Positions 33,901 to 43,300 of a DNA stretch of 64,000 nt are shown piece after piece. The notes under the pieces were generated by a model. The model had not been told where the DNA came from and did not search any database. It saw only the letters and a program-made list of their open reading frames with translations. The translations under genes were made by a program, and so were the position numbers. The stretch comes from Imperialibacter sp040222385 (lineage in GTDB: Bacteria; Bacteroidota; Bacteroidia; Cytophagales; Cyclobacteriaceae), in contig NZ_JAVKDF010000039.1 of NCBI RefSeq assembly GCF_040222385.1, positions 272,358 through 336,357 of the forward strand, read 5' to 3'. Numbering within the stretch: position 1 is the first letter of the stretch; the number at the start of each line of letters is the position of its first letter.

Positions 33901-34353
33901 ATGAAAAAGAACATCATTTTCAGCATCGTATTCCTTGGAGGAATGCTGCTGGCAGCACATGGGCTCTTGGCACAGCCAAGTAGCAAGTTGGAACAACGCC
34001 TAATACACATCAATTCAAAAGGTGAGGTATCGGATGACCGGGGCACCAAGCTCGGGTACATCAGTAAAGAAGACATAGTCTTTAACAATCAGGGTCAAAA
34101 ACTGGGCTTTATCAAAAATGGTAAAGTGTATGATGCCGAAGGTAATTCCCTTGGGAAAGCCAAAAAAGATGGCCGCTATTACAACAATGATGGAGTCTTC
34201 ATCCTGAGCACCAAAACGATTGGGGATAAATGCGAGATTCTGGATCCGGAAGGTCACAAGAAAGGCACGGTACACAAAAACTATAAACTTCATGCGTGTG
34301 CTGCGCACTGTTTCTTCTTGGAACAGGAAATGAAAAAAGAGGAAGATAAGTAA
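33901..34353 (+). CDS. 5-fold beta-flower type exported repeat protein
   Basis: A 150-residue exported protein (signal peptide to about 24). Short repeats of about 15-17 residues follow (RLIHINSKGEVSDDRGTKLG, DIVFNNQGQKLGFIKNG, KVYDAEGNSLGKAKKDG), matching the Bacteroidota 5-fold beta-flower family. It ends in HACAAHCFFLEQE, a Cys/His cluster absent from the repeat core that may bind metal. The position in the copper cluster suggests an envelope role. Confidence 0.8.
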   Translation: MKKNIIFSIVFLGGMLLAAHGLLAQPSSKLEQRLIHINSKGEVSDDRGTKLGYISKEDIVFNNQGQKLGFIKNGKVYDAEGNSLGKAKKDGRYYNNDGVFILSTKTIGDKCEILDPEGHKKGTVHKNYKLHACAAHCFFLEQEMKKEEDK

Positions 34354-34361
34354 AAAGTAAA

Positions 34362-34432
34362 GCCCTGTTGGAGAGTGGCCTCTGTGCAGGTGTAGTCTTG
34401 CATGCTACACTGCCGCCACTCTTCCATCAGGC
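34362..34432 (+). other. Nested imperfect hairpin upstream of the TRASH-like gene
   Basis: An outer stem pairs the CCTGTTGGAGAGTGGC region (34364-34380) with GCCACTCTTCCATCAGG (34414-34431), with small bulges. An inner GTGTAG/CTACAC stem caps it (about 34390-34410). No T-run follows. It is 17 bp upstream of the next start codon, so an RNA control element is as likely as a terminator. Confidence 0.45.
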
Positions 34433-34449
34433 ACTAAACTCTTAATACG

Positions 34450-34887
34450 ATGAAAACGAGAAAACACAACGCCAGTCCAAAGTCATTGAGCAAAGACAAG
34501 TTAGTGGCTTATCTGACCTTGGTATCACTGATAGTTGTAGCTACTGTTGCGGTGTTTTGGATTCAGGGTTACCGCATAGGCTCATCGGTTGGTATAGCCA
34601 CTGATGAGATAAAGACTCCAATTGAACCGGGCTTGGTATGTATGGTCAATGACGCCTATATGGGCAAACCACAGATTCCTGTTCCGGTCAATGGCAAAAC
34701 CTATTACGGCTGCTGCCAGGGATGCGTGGACAAGCTCAACAATCTGGAAAGTGCAAGGATCGCCATTGATCCGTACAGTGGTAATCCTGTAGATAAATCG
34801 GAGGCTTACATCGTGCTGATGAACCCGCAAGGCGCAGTTGCCTACTTTGAATCAGAGGCTAATTACAACGCATTTAAGAAAAACTAA
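34450..34887 (+). CDS. Membrane-anchored TRASH/YHS-like metal-binding protein
   Basis: A 145-residue protein with one N-terminal membrane span (about 18-40). A TRASH-like treble-clef motif follows: VCMVNDAYMGKPQIPVPV, then YYGCCQGCVDKL. The spacing of the Cys residues is that of TRASH/YHS domains that bind Cu or other metals. The C-terminal half repeats a GxVAYFESEANYNAF end typical of these proteins. It probably senses or chaperones copper on the periplasmic face. Confidence 0.78.
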   Translation: MKTRKHNASPKSLSKDKLVAYLTLVSLIVVATVAVFWIQGYRIGSSVGIATDEIKTPIEPGLVCMVNDAYMGKPQIPVPVNGKTYYGCCQGCVDKLNNLESARIAIDPYSGNPVDKSEAYIVLMNPQGAVAYFESEANYNAFKKN

Positions 34888-34911
34888 AAACAATCCTTTA
34901 ACCCAAAATCT

Positions 34912-35376
34912 ATGAAATTGAAACTGCTTTTTTTTGGTCTTGCTGCCATAGTGGCCGTGAAGACTCAAGCGCAACAGTCGGATGAAATTAACCAGGTAAA
35001 ACAAGTCCTGGAATCATACAAACAGGCCATTGAAAGCCTCGATACAACCGGCACAGGTAATTTATTTGTATCGCAATCAATTGTTATTGAATCAGGCAAA
35101 GTTGAAGGCCGATATCAGGACTATCTGGCCAACCACCTGGGCCCGGAGCTCCATCATTTCGAATCTTTCAAGTTTAGTGACTATGAAGTAGCCATTGAAG
35201 TCGCTTTGCCATTTGCCTTTGCTACTGAAACCTACAAATACACCATTGTGCTAAGCAAGGACAAGTCAGTTATTGAGCGAAAAGGAGTTGCCTCCAGCAT
35301 TTTGAAAAAAGAAAACGGTCAATGGAAAATATGGCAAACCCATTCATCAGCAAGAAAACCACAGACCAATCATTAA
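34912..35376 (+). CDS. Exported NTF2-like (DUF4440/SnoaL-type) protein
   Basis: A 154-residue exported protein with a signal peptide (cleavage near TQAQ). It has an NTF2-like cone: an initial amphipathic helix (INQVKQVLESYKQAIESLD), then long strands (YTIVLSKDKSVIERKGVASS) and the final GQWKIWQTHSSAR. The family covers many ligands and enzymes, so no substrate can be named. It lies between the TRASH-like and DUF2231 genes on the same strand. Confidence 0.8.
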   Translation: MKLKLLFFGLAAIVAVKTQAQQSDEINQVKQVLESYKQAIESLDTTGTGNLFVSQSIVIESGKVEGRYQDYLANHLGPELHHFESFKFSDYEVAIEVALPFAFATETYKYTIVLSKDKSVIERKGVASSILKKENGQWKIWQTHSSARKPQTNH

Positions 35377-35389
35377 CCAACTAAATAAT

Positions 35390-36082
35390 ATGACAATGAA
35401 AAATACTCTAAAAGCAGTTGTACTGGTACTATTTGCTACAGCAACCGTATCGGCTCATGACGGCCACAAAAGCAAACAAGACAGTACCGCCCAACAAGCG
35501 GATACCGTGATGAATGCTCATTCCACCGAGGAAGGGCATAAAGACCACACCCATACCAGCGAGGCAGACAGCCATGATGCGCATCCACAAGATGCACACC
35601 ACGAAAAAAAGGTTACGGCTGACCTTGCGGATTTTCCTACAATCCACCCGCTAATTGTCCATTTCGCTATCGTATTGCTGATTGTGGGAGCCCTTCTGGC
35701 GGTCGTCAACATCTATTTCATCAAAAGGGAATTGGCGTGGACAGCATTCGCTTTGGTGCTGGTAGGTTTTGTAGCTGCTTACTTAGCTGGCAGAAACTTC
35801 CATCCGCATACTCACGGACTAACCGAACATGCCAAGCTCGTGCTCGAACAACATGACTTCTGGGCTGACTGGACGATCAATCTTGGGTTTATTGGAGTGT
35901 TGTTGCAAGGGGTCAACCTGTTCATTTTCAAATCCAGAAGATGGGCAATGGCTATTGTAGCAGTTGTGTTATTGAGCGCTGCTTATGCTGTGGCACAGGC
36001 AGGACATTACGGAGCACAATTGGTACACATAGAAGGTGTAGGGCCGGAAGGTAAATTTTTGGAACTGGAGCATGACCATTAA
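35390..36082 (+). CDS. DUF2231-like membrane protein with His-rich N-terminus
   Basis: A 230-residue protein. A signal-like segment (1-22) is followed by a His/Asp-rich region of about 60 residues (HKDHTHTSEADSHDAH). About four membrane spans follow, including TIHPLIVHFAIVLLIVG, the DUF2231 hallmark in which the conserved His of HPxxVHF is kept. The histidine-rich stretch suggests Cu/Zn/Ni binding outside the membrane. The role is inferred from the neighbours. Confidence 0.8.
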   Translation: MTMKNTLKAVVLVLFATATVSAHDGHKSKQDSTAQQADTVMNAHSTEEGHKDHTHTSEADSHDAHPQDAHHEKKVTADLADFPTIHPLIVHFAIVLLIVGALLAVVNIYFIKRELAWTAFALVLVGFVAAYLAGRNFHPHTHGLTEHAKLVLEQHDFWADWTINLGFIGVLLQGVNLFIFKSRRWAMAIVAVVLLSAAYAVAQAGHYGAQLVHIEGVGPEGKFLELEHDH

Positions 36083-36101
36083 ATGACTTGAAATCACCAG
36101 T

Positions 36102-36998
36102 ATGCCTGGGTTATTTTTTGATTCGGTACTTACCTGTCCGGTATGTGGCCAGCAGCAGGTTTGCAGAATACCTTATAACGAGCGGCTGGATAGCTTCATT
36201 TGTAAGGGATGTGAATGCGAGATTACTGTTCCGGGCGATCAATGCTGCATTTTTTGTGCATTCGGCTCACATAAATGCTTGGTCAGCCAAGGCTGGGAAA
36301 AATTAGAACAAAAACAATTAAGAGAAAATATGAAAAACACAGAGCATAAAAAAGAAAAGGAATTCATCCCTGCATTAGGCTACAATTTCCTTACTGGCCT
36401 TTATGATACCACCATAAGGCTGACCATGCCCGAAAAGAAATTCAGGAACCTGCTGATACAGAAGCTGGATCCTCAACCGGATGAAAGCATTCTTGAATTT
36501 GGTTTTGGCACGGGGGCTAATCTGGTATTGGCGGCTCAGAAGTCTCCCCGGTCACATTTTCACGGGTTGGATATCGATCCAAAGGTTAGGGAGCTCGCCT
36601 CCTCAAAATTGAAGAAGAAAAACTTGCACCTGGACCTTCAACTATATGAAGGATCGGTCTTTCCTTATGAAGATCACACTTTTGACAAAGTCTACAGTTG
36701 CCTGGTTTTTCATCAGTTGGATGATCAGGCCAAACTGGAAAGTTTGAAAGAGATACACCGTGCCCTGAAGCCAGGCGGTAAGCTCATCATTGGCGATTGG
36801 GGCAAGGCAAAGAACCGATGGATGCGCATAGCTTTTTACACTGTGCAGCTTCTGGACGGTTTCAAAACAACAACGGCCAATGTAAAGGGTTTGCTGCCTG
36901 ATTACATTCGTGAGGCCGGTTTCTCGGGCGTGCAAGAGACTGGCTTTATCAACACCCGGATCGGGTCATTTTGCTATTATGAGGGAACTAAGAATTAA
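36102..36998 (+). CDS. GDCCVxC-like zinc ribbon fused to a SAM methyltransferase
   Basis: A 298-residue protein. Residues 1-65 resemble the GDCCVxC protein at 23276 (LTCPVCGQQQ, CKGCECE, GDQCCIFCAFGSHKC). Residues of about 80-298 are a class I SAM methyltransferase (motif I ILEFGFGTGANL, LDIDP, later LKPGGKLIIGDWG), of UbiE/ArsM-like shape. The two parts are in one frame with no stop. A Met at about residue 76 (MKNTEHKKEKEF) could also start a stand-alone methyltransferase. Methylation of a metalloid or thiol substrate is a hypothesis. The fusion is unusual. Confidence 0.78.
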   Translation: MPGLFFDSVLTCPVCGQQQVCRIPYNERLDSFICKGCECEITVPGDQCCIFCAFGSHKCLVSQGWEKLEQKQLRENMKNTEHKKEKEFIPALGYNFLTGLYDTTIRLTMPEKKFRNLLIQKLDPQPDESILEFGFGTGANLVLAAQKSPRSHFHGLDIDPKVRELASSKLKKKNLHLDLQLYEGSVFPYEDHTFDKVYSCLVFHQLDDQAKLESLKEIHRALKPGGKLIIGDWGKAKNRWMRIAFYTVQLLDGFKTTTANVKGLLPDYIREAGFSGVQETGFINTRIGSFCYYEGTKN

Positions 36999-37053
36999 AA
37001 TTGAATGATGCACTCCACATGCAAAATTCATCTAAATCATAAAACTAAAAACA

Positions 37054-37635
37054 ATGAAAAAACTCATTTACACACTTGCACTGGGATTGCTGATCGCATC
37101 CTGCCAAAACAAAAAAAGCGAACATGGTGGGCATGAACACCATCAGCCGGAAAAAGCACCTACTGAACAATCGGACAACTCGAAAAAGAGTCTCCCGCAG
37201 GAGGCTCATGCCGAAGTAGGTAATACGCACATCACCATCAAGTACCACTCTCCTGCCGTTAGAGGTAGGGTCATTTGGGGAGGCTTAGTACCTTATGATG
37301 AGGTTTGGGTAACTGGGGCACACAGCGCCACCAGTATTGAATTTTCCAAAGCAATCCAGGTCGAAGAAACTACGATTCCAAAAGGGAAATATGCATTCTT
37401 TACCATTCCCGGACAGGAACGCTGGACATTGATCCTGAATAAAAATTGGGAGCAGCACCTGGCCGATAATTACGATCAGGCAGAGGATGTCATCAGAATT
37501 GAGGTAACACCGGAAACGGAAATGCCACTTACCGAACGACTAACTTATACCATTGAAGACAAGGGAGAGGGCTCAGGTGCTATCCGCATGTCATGGGAAA
37601 AGCTCAGTATTTCCCTTCCCTTTAAAACAGATTAA
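37054..37635 (+). CDS. DUF2911 lipoprotein
   Basis: A 193-residue lipoprotein (IASC lipobox, Cys17) with a His-rich stretch (HGGHEHHQPEK). A DUF2911 domain follows (ITIKYHSPAVRGRVIWGG, WVTGAHSATSIEF, GKYAFFTIPG, WTLILNKNWEQH). DUF2911 proteins are Bacteroidota envelope proteins without a known function. The His-rich linker fits the metal-handling neighbourhood. Confidence 0.88.
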   Translation: MKKLIYTLALGLLIASCQNKKSEHGGHEHHQPEKAPTEQSDNSKKSLPQEAHAEVGNTHITIKYHSPAVRGRVIWGGLVPYDEVWVTGAHSATSIEFSKAIQVEETTIPKGKYAFFTIPGQERWTLILNKNWEQHLADNYDQAEDVIRIEVTPETEMPLTERLTYTIEDKGEGSGAIRMSWEKLSISLPFKTD

Positions 37636-37654
37636 ACACTAAAAATTTTCACTC

Positions 37655-39718
37655 ATGGAAAAGCATAACCACGACCATCAAAAGCATCACCATCATGAGC
37701 ATGGTAGCGAGACTAAAAAGTCCCATTCATCAGGGCATCAAACCAACAACAAATCAGACCATCAGCATGGACACCATGACCACCATGCCATGATGATCGA
37801 GGATTTCAAAAAGCGTTTTTGGATATCTCTGGTACTCACTGTGCCAATCCTGGCATTGTCTCATATGATCCAACAATTACTGGGATTTGAGCTAACCTTT
37901 TTTGGTGATCAGTACGTCCTTTTTGGGCTTTCCACCATTGTCTTTTTTTATGGGGGCTGGCCTTTTCTCAAAGGACTTTGGGATGAGTTGAAAGACAAAA
38001 ACCCGGGTATGATGACCCTGATTGCAGTAGCCATTACTGTGGCCTACGTGTACAGCTCGGCAGTGGTGTTTGGTTTGGAAGGGATGGACTTCTTCTGGGA
38101 GCTGGTCACACTGATTGTCATCATGCTGTTGGGGCATTGGATCGAGATGAAATCGGTCATGGGTGCATCAAGAGCGCTCGAATTACTGGTGCAGATGATG
38201 CCTTCCGAAGCGCATTTGGTACAAGGAGACCAAATCAAGGACATCAAGGTTGATCAACTGAAAAAGGAGGATATCATCCTGATAAAAGCCAATGAGAAAA
38301 TACCTGCGGACGGCACAGTGGTGGATGGGGAAAGCCACCTGAACGAAAGCATGCTCACCGGTGAGAGCAAGCCGGTGAAAAAATCCAAAGGAGACCAGGT
38401 CATTGGTGGATCGGTAAATGGCAGCCAGTCCATCAAAGTAAAGGTGTCCAAAACCGGAAAAGAAAGCTACCTCAACAAAGTGATCACGCTGGTAGAAGAG
38501 GCTCAGAGAGCTAAATCGAAAACTCAAAACCTCGCAAATGTTGCGGCCAGATGGCTCACTTTCATTGCCATAGGTGCCGGTACAGCTACGCTGGTGACCT
38601 GGATCAGCTTGGGTAAGCCGTTAGATTTTGCACTGGAACGAATGGTGACCGTCATGGTTATTTCCTGTCCACATGCATTGGGTTTGGCCATACCACTGGT
38701 TGTAGCCATTTCCACTGCTGTTTCAGCAGGAAAAGGCTTGCTGATCCGCAACCGTACTGCTTTTGAAAATGCCCGGAAGATTACCGCAATGGTGTTTGAC
38801 AAAACAGGCACGTTGACCGAAGGCAAATTTGGTGTTTCACGATATGAGAGTCTTTCGAATGATATGGACAAAAAGGAGCTGCTGTCCTTTGCCGCTTCGC
38901 TGGAGCAGCAATCGGAGCACCCAATTGCACAAGGCATTGTGAAAGCAGCGAAAGAGGCAGACCTGGCATTGAAAAAGGTAGAAAATTTTGAATCACTAAC
39001 GGCCAAGGGCATTCAAGGCAAGATCGAGGGAAAAAATTGGAAAGTAGTCAGCCCCGGCTACCTGAAAGAAAGCAAAATAAAAATCCCCGAACAGGTAGGA
39101 TCTGATGCTGCAGAAACCATTGTGTATGTGCTGCAGGAGAACCTACTGGTAGGCTTCATAGCCCTGTCCGACCAAATCAGGGAAGAAAGCCCTAAAGCCA
39201 TCGAAACCCTTCGGGAAAAGGGCATGAAGCTCTATATGGCTACCGGAGACAATGAGAAAACCGCCAAGGCAGTCAGTGAAAAACTCCGGCTGGATGGCTA
39301 CTACAGTGAAGTGCTTCCACACCAAAAAGTGGAAATCATTAAGAAACTCCAAAAAGAAGGGCACTTTGTTGCCATGACGGGTGATGGAGTAAATGATGCC
39401 CCTGCACTGGCACAGGCCAATGTAGGTATTGCAGTAGGTTCCGGTACCGATGTGGCTGCCGAGACAGCCGATATCATTCTGGTCAACAGTAACCCAAAAG
39501 ACATTGCAAATCTGGTTCTATTTGGAAGGGCTACTTACAATAAAATGATCCAAAACCTTATTTGGGCCACCGGCTACAATGCCATCGCATTGCCTTTGGC
39601 CACAGGGTTTATCCCCGGTCTGGTGATTAGTCCTGCCATAGGTGCAGTATTCATGAGCCTGAGTACAATCATAGTGGCCATTAATGCGCAATTGCTGAAA
39701 AAAGGAATGAAAAGCTGA
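37655..39718 (+). CDS. copB: CopB-type heavy-metal P-type ATPase (P1B-3)
   Basis: A 687-residue P1B ATPase. A long His-rich N-terminus (about 1-48, HDHQKHHHHEHG) replaces HMA domains. The transmembrane metal motif is CPH (Cys338-Pro-His340 in SCPHALGLAIPL), typical of the CopB subgroup. Phosphorylation Asp382 lies in DKTGTLTEGKF, and TGES and GDGVNDAPAL are present. It exports Cu(II)/Cu(I)/Ag to the periplasm. It ends the first efflux operon and is followed by a hairpin. Confidence 0.93.
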   Translation: MEKHNHDHQKHHHHEHGSETKKSHSSGHQTNNKSDHQHGHHDHHAMMIEDFKKRFWISLVLTVPILALSHMIQQLLGFELTFFGDQYVLFGLSTIVFFYGGWPFLKGLWDELKDKNPGMMTLIAVAITVAYVYSSAVVFGLEGMDFFWELVTLIVIMLLGHWIEMKSVMGASRALELLVQMMPSEAHLVQGDQIKDIKVDQLKKEDIILIKANEKIPADGTVVDGESHLNESMLTGESKPVKKSKGDQVIGGSVNGSQSIKVKVSKTGKESYLNKVITLVEEAQRAKSKTQNLANVAARWLTFIAIGAGTATLVTWISLGKPLDFALERMVTVMVISCPHALGLAIPLVVAISTAVSAGKGLLIRNRTAFENARKITAMVFDKTGTLTEGKFGVSRYESLSNDMDKKELLSFAASLEQQSEHPIAQGIVKAAKEADLALKKVENFESLTAKGIQGKIEGKNWKVVSPGYLKESKIKIPEQVGSDAAETIVYVLQENLLVGFIALSDQIREESPKAIETLREKGMKLYMATGDNEKTAKAVSEKLRLDGYYSEVLPHQKVEIIKKLQKEGHFVAMTGDGVNDAPALAQANVGIAVGSGTDVAAETADIILVNSNPKDIANLVLFGRATYNKMIQNLIWATGYNAIALPLATGFIPGLVISPAIGAVFMSLSTIIVAINAQLLKKGMKS

Positions 39719-39735
39719 ACTATCTAGGAATCTCC

Positions 39736-39767
39736 CAAGGGTACTTGCTCGCTTTGCAATACCCTTG
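39736..39767 (+). terminator. Hairpin after the CopB-type gene
   Basis: CAAGGGTA (39736-39743) and TACCCTTG (39760-39767) form an 8-bp perfect stem, with an inner TTGC/GCAA pair. Only a short AT-rich run follows, so termination may be partial. Confidence 0.6.
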
Positions 39768-39782
39768 CACCTTAATTTTGCG

Positions 39783-39790
39783 TATATTTG
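39783..39790 (+). promoter_or_regulatory. TAnnTTTG promoter element
   Basis: TATATTTG, 8 bp upstream of the next start codon, matches the Bacteroidota -7 element. Such a short leader is unusual and a well-placed -33 element is not obvious. Confidence 0.4.
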
Positions 39791-39797
39791 CAGATAA

Positions 39798-40193
39798 ATG
39801 AATTCCATTCTATCCATATCGTTCAGCTTTCTGTTCCTGATGCAGGCAATGGGACCTACTTTGGATTTATGTTGTGAATTAGCAAAGCTTCCGGTGCTTT
39901 TTGAACACTACGAGGAATATGCAGAACATAATGGAACTTCATTCGCAGAGTTTATTGACTTTCATTATGGTGACGGGCAAAATGCAAAAGGCCACCATGA
40001 TGACGAGCATGACAAAAACTTACCTTTTCACGGTCAGCACCAGTGCTGTCACGGGTACACTTACATAGCCCAACCATGGGGGTATGCAGAAATGACTCCT
40101 ATTCACATTACAACAGAAACCAGAGCAACACGCTATAGTTTTTCCCTTTGCTCCGAATACTCTGAGTCCCCATTCCAGCCTCCCAAGGCCTGA
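39798..40193 (+). CDS. Exported Cys/His-rich small protein upstream of cusA-2
   Basis: A 131-residue exported protein. A signal-like segment (about 1-18) is followed by LDLCCELAK, an acidic His-rich stretch (HHDDEHDKNL), HGQHQCCHGY and a late PFQPPKA. It shares the position (immediately upstream of a CusA gene) and the CC/PP features of the HYC_CC_PP-type proteins in this element, but the order of motifs differs. Metal binding is inferred. Confidence 0.65.
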   Translation: MNSILSISFSFLFLMQAMGPTLDLCCELAKLPVLFEHYEEYAEHNGTSFAEFIDFHYGDGQNAKGHHDDEHDKNLPFHGQHQCCHGYTYIAQPWGYAEMTPIHITTETRATRYSFSLCSEYSESPFQPPKA

Positions 40194-40345
40194 TTTACCG
40201 GACATATTAAAATGAGCCCTTTTACTTCGTAGCACTGCGCAATGAAGTAAAGCGTAGTTTTTCTATTGCCGTCCGGCATCCCTCTGATGGGCATTTTCGG
40301 CCCAATCAATTCATTATATAAATCAGGATTCAAAATGCAAAATAA

Positions 40346-43300
40346 ATGCTGGATAAAATCATTCAATTTTCGGTCAAAAACAAACTGATCATTGGCCTGC
40401 TCACGCTGGGCCTGGTCATTTGGGGAGGCTACTCGCTTACGCAGCTTCCCATTGATGCCGTACCGGATATTACAAACAATCAGGTACAGGTCATTACCGC
40501 TTCCCCTTCGCTGGCCGCTGAGGAAGTGGAACGTTTAATTACATTCCCCATCGAAATCACCATGGCCACCATCCCGGAGCTGGACGAGATCCGTTCCTTT
40601 TCCCGCTTTGGGCTCTCTGTGGTGACCATCGTGTTTAAGGAAGATGTGGATGTGTATTGGGCTCGTCAGCAGGTAAGTGAGCGCCTGACTGATGTACAAG
40701 CCCAAATCCCACCAGGAGTGGGTCAGCCGGGTATGGCCCCCATCACCACCGGATTGGGCGAAATCTATCAATATGTGGTAGGTACCGAACCGGGTTATGA
40801 AGATCAATATGACGCCCGTGAATTACGTACGATCCAGGACTGGATTGTGCGAAGGCAGTTGCTCGGTACTCCAGGGGTAGCTGATGTAAGCAGCTTTGGC
40901 GGCTACCTCAAGCAATACGAAATCGCCATAGACCCGGATAGGCTCAAGGCCATGAACGTTTCCATTGCCGATATTTTCCAGGCATTGGAAGAAAATAACG
41001 AGAATACCGGAGGGGCTTACATTGAAAAAAACCTCAGTGCCTACTTTATCCGAAGCGAAGGCCTGGTGAGCGACATGGACGACATCCGTAACATGCTCAT
41101 CAAAAATAATCAGGATGGGATTCCTGTCCTCATAAAAGATGTGGCCAAGGTACAGCTTGGCAGTGCAGTACGATATGGAGCCACTACCCGTGATGGTGAG
41201 GGTGAAGTGGTGAGTGCCATAGTGATGATGCTAAAAGGAGAAAACTCAGCGGAAGTCATTGAAAATGTAAAAAGCCGGATTGCCGAAATCCGCAAAACTT
41301 TACCTGAAGGCGTGACCATTGAGCCTTTTCTGGACCGCACAAAATTGGTAAATACGGCCATCGGTACAGTGAGCAAAAACCTGGCTGAAGGAGCCTTGAT
41401 TGTGATCTTCGTTTTGTTGCTGCTTCTGGGAAATCTCCGTGCAGGTTTGATAGTAGCATCGGTCATTCCCCTTGCGCTCATTTTTGCCTTTGGCATGATG
41501 AACCTCTTTGGTGTGTCGGGCAACCTGATGAGTTTGGGGGCTATTGATTTTGGGTTGATTGTGGACGGAGCGGTGATCATTGTGGAGGCTACCCTGCACC
41601 ACTTAGGTTTATTGAAACTTGGAAGAAAGCTGACCCAGCAGGAAATGGACGAAGAAGTTTATCAGTCGGCCAGCAAGATTCGGAATTCAGCCGCATTCGG
41701 AGAGATCATTATTCTCATCGTGTATCTACCCATCCTTGCTTTAGTAGGGATTGAAGGTAAAATGTTTGGCCCTATGGCACAGACCGTGAGCTTTGCCATT
41801 CTTGGGGCTTTTATTCTTTCACTCACTTATGTGCCCATGATGTCGGCACTTGTACTGAGCAAAAAGACAGAATACAAGCCTAATATTTCAGACAAGATCA
41901 TGGCTTTCTTTCACAGGCTGTACGACCCGACAATCCGTTGGGCGATGCACAAACGGCCATTGATGTTAGCCATTGCGCTTGGATTATTTGGCACCTCCCT
42001 ATGGGTGTTTTCCAATATGGGTGGGGAATTTATTCCAACACTTGAGGAAGGCGACTTTGCGGTAGAAACCCGGGTGATTACAGGGAGTTCTTTACAAAAT
42101 ACGGTTGCAGCTACTACCCAGGCGGAAAAAATTCTACTCGAACAATTCCCGGAAGTAAAGCAGGTGGTATCAAAAATTGGTGCAGGAGAAATTCCAACCG
42201 ATCCCATGCCGGTAGAAGCTGCTGACATGATGGTGATTCTGAAAAACAAAGATGAATGGGTCACAGCCTCTAACAGGGAAGAACTGGCCAACAAAATGGC
42301 CGAAGCTCTGGAGGTCATTCCGGGAGTTACTTTTGGATTTCAGCAACCCATCCAGATGCGCTTTAACGAACTCATGACAGGGGTTCGTCAGGATGTGGCG
42401 GTTAAGATATACGGAGAGGATCTCAATGAGCTTTCGGAGTATGCCGAACAGATAGGACGGCTAGCTTCTGGTGTAGAAGGAGCTGAAGATTTGTACATAG
42501 AAGAGGTAACTGGTGTTCCGCAAATTGTCATTAACTACAAGAGAGACCAGCTGGCCAAGTATGGCCTGAGCATCCGGGATGTAAACCGATCGGTACAGGC
42601 AGCCTTTGCCGGGGCTTCCGCAGGATTGGTGTATGAAAATGAAAGACGTTTTGACCTTGTGGTCAGGCTGGATAAGACCAACCGGGAGGATGTGGAATCA
42701 GTTCGCAACCTCTACATCGCCCGCAAAGATGGACACCAGATTCCGCTGCATCAGGTGGCAGAAGTGGAAATCAAAGAAGGGCCCTACCAAATCCAGCGGG
42801 ACGACACCCGCAGACGAATTATTGTAGCTTTCAATGTACGTAATCGTGACGTAGAAAGCATTGTGACGGAACTTCGGCAAAAAATTGATGAATCCGTAGT
42901 GTTCGCTCCGGGCTACACGGTTACCTACGGAGGTCAGTTTGAAAACCTCGTGGAAGCCCGTGAACGCCTTGCTTTTGCCGTGCCTCTGGCCTTGTTACTG
43001 ATTTTCGTTTTGCTCTATTTCACTTTTGGTTCCATCAAACAGGGCATCCTCATTTTTACAGCCATCCCACTTTCTGCCATCGGGGGCATCTTCGCCTTAT
43101 GGCTAAGGGATATGCCTTTCAGTATATCGGCAGGCGTTGGCTTCATTGCCTTATTTGGGGTGGCCGTACTGAATGGAATCGTACTGATCAGCGAGTTCAA
43201 CCACCTGAAAAAAGAAGGGGTCACAGATATTTTCGAGCGGATTTACAAAGGCACAAGTGTACGTCTGCGCCCGGTAATCATGACGGCTGCCGTGGCTTCC

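Noticed and set aside
36088..36306. 72-residue frame overlapping the start of the zinc ribbon-methyltransferase gene
   Set aside because: A shadow in another frame; the Cys motifs are in the frame that starts at 36102.
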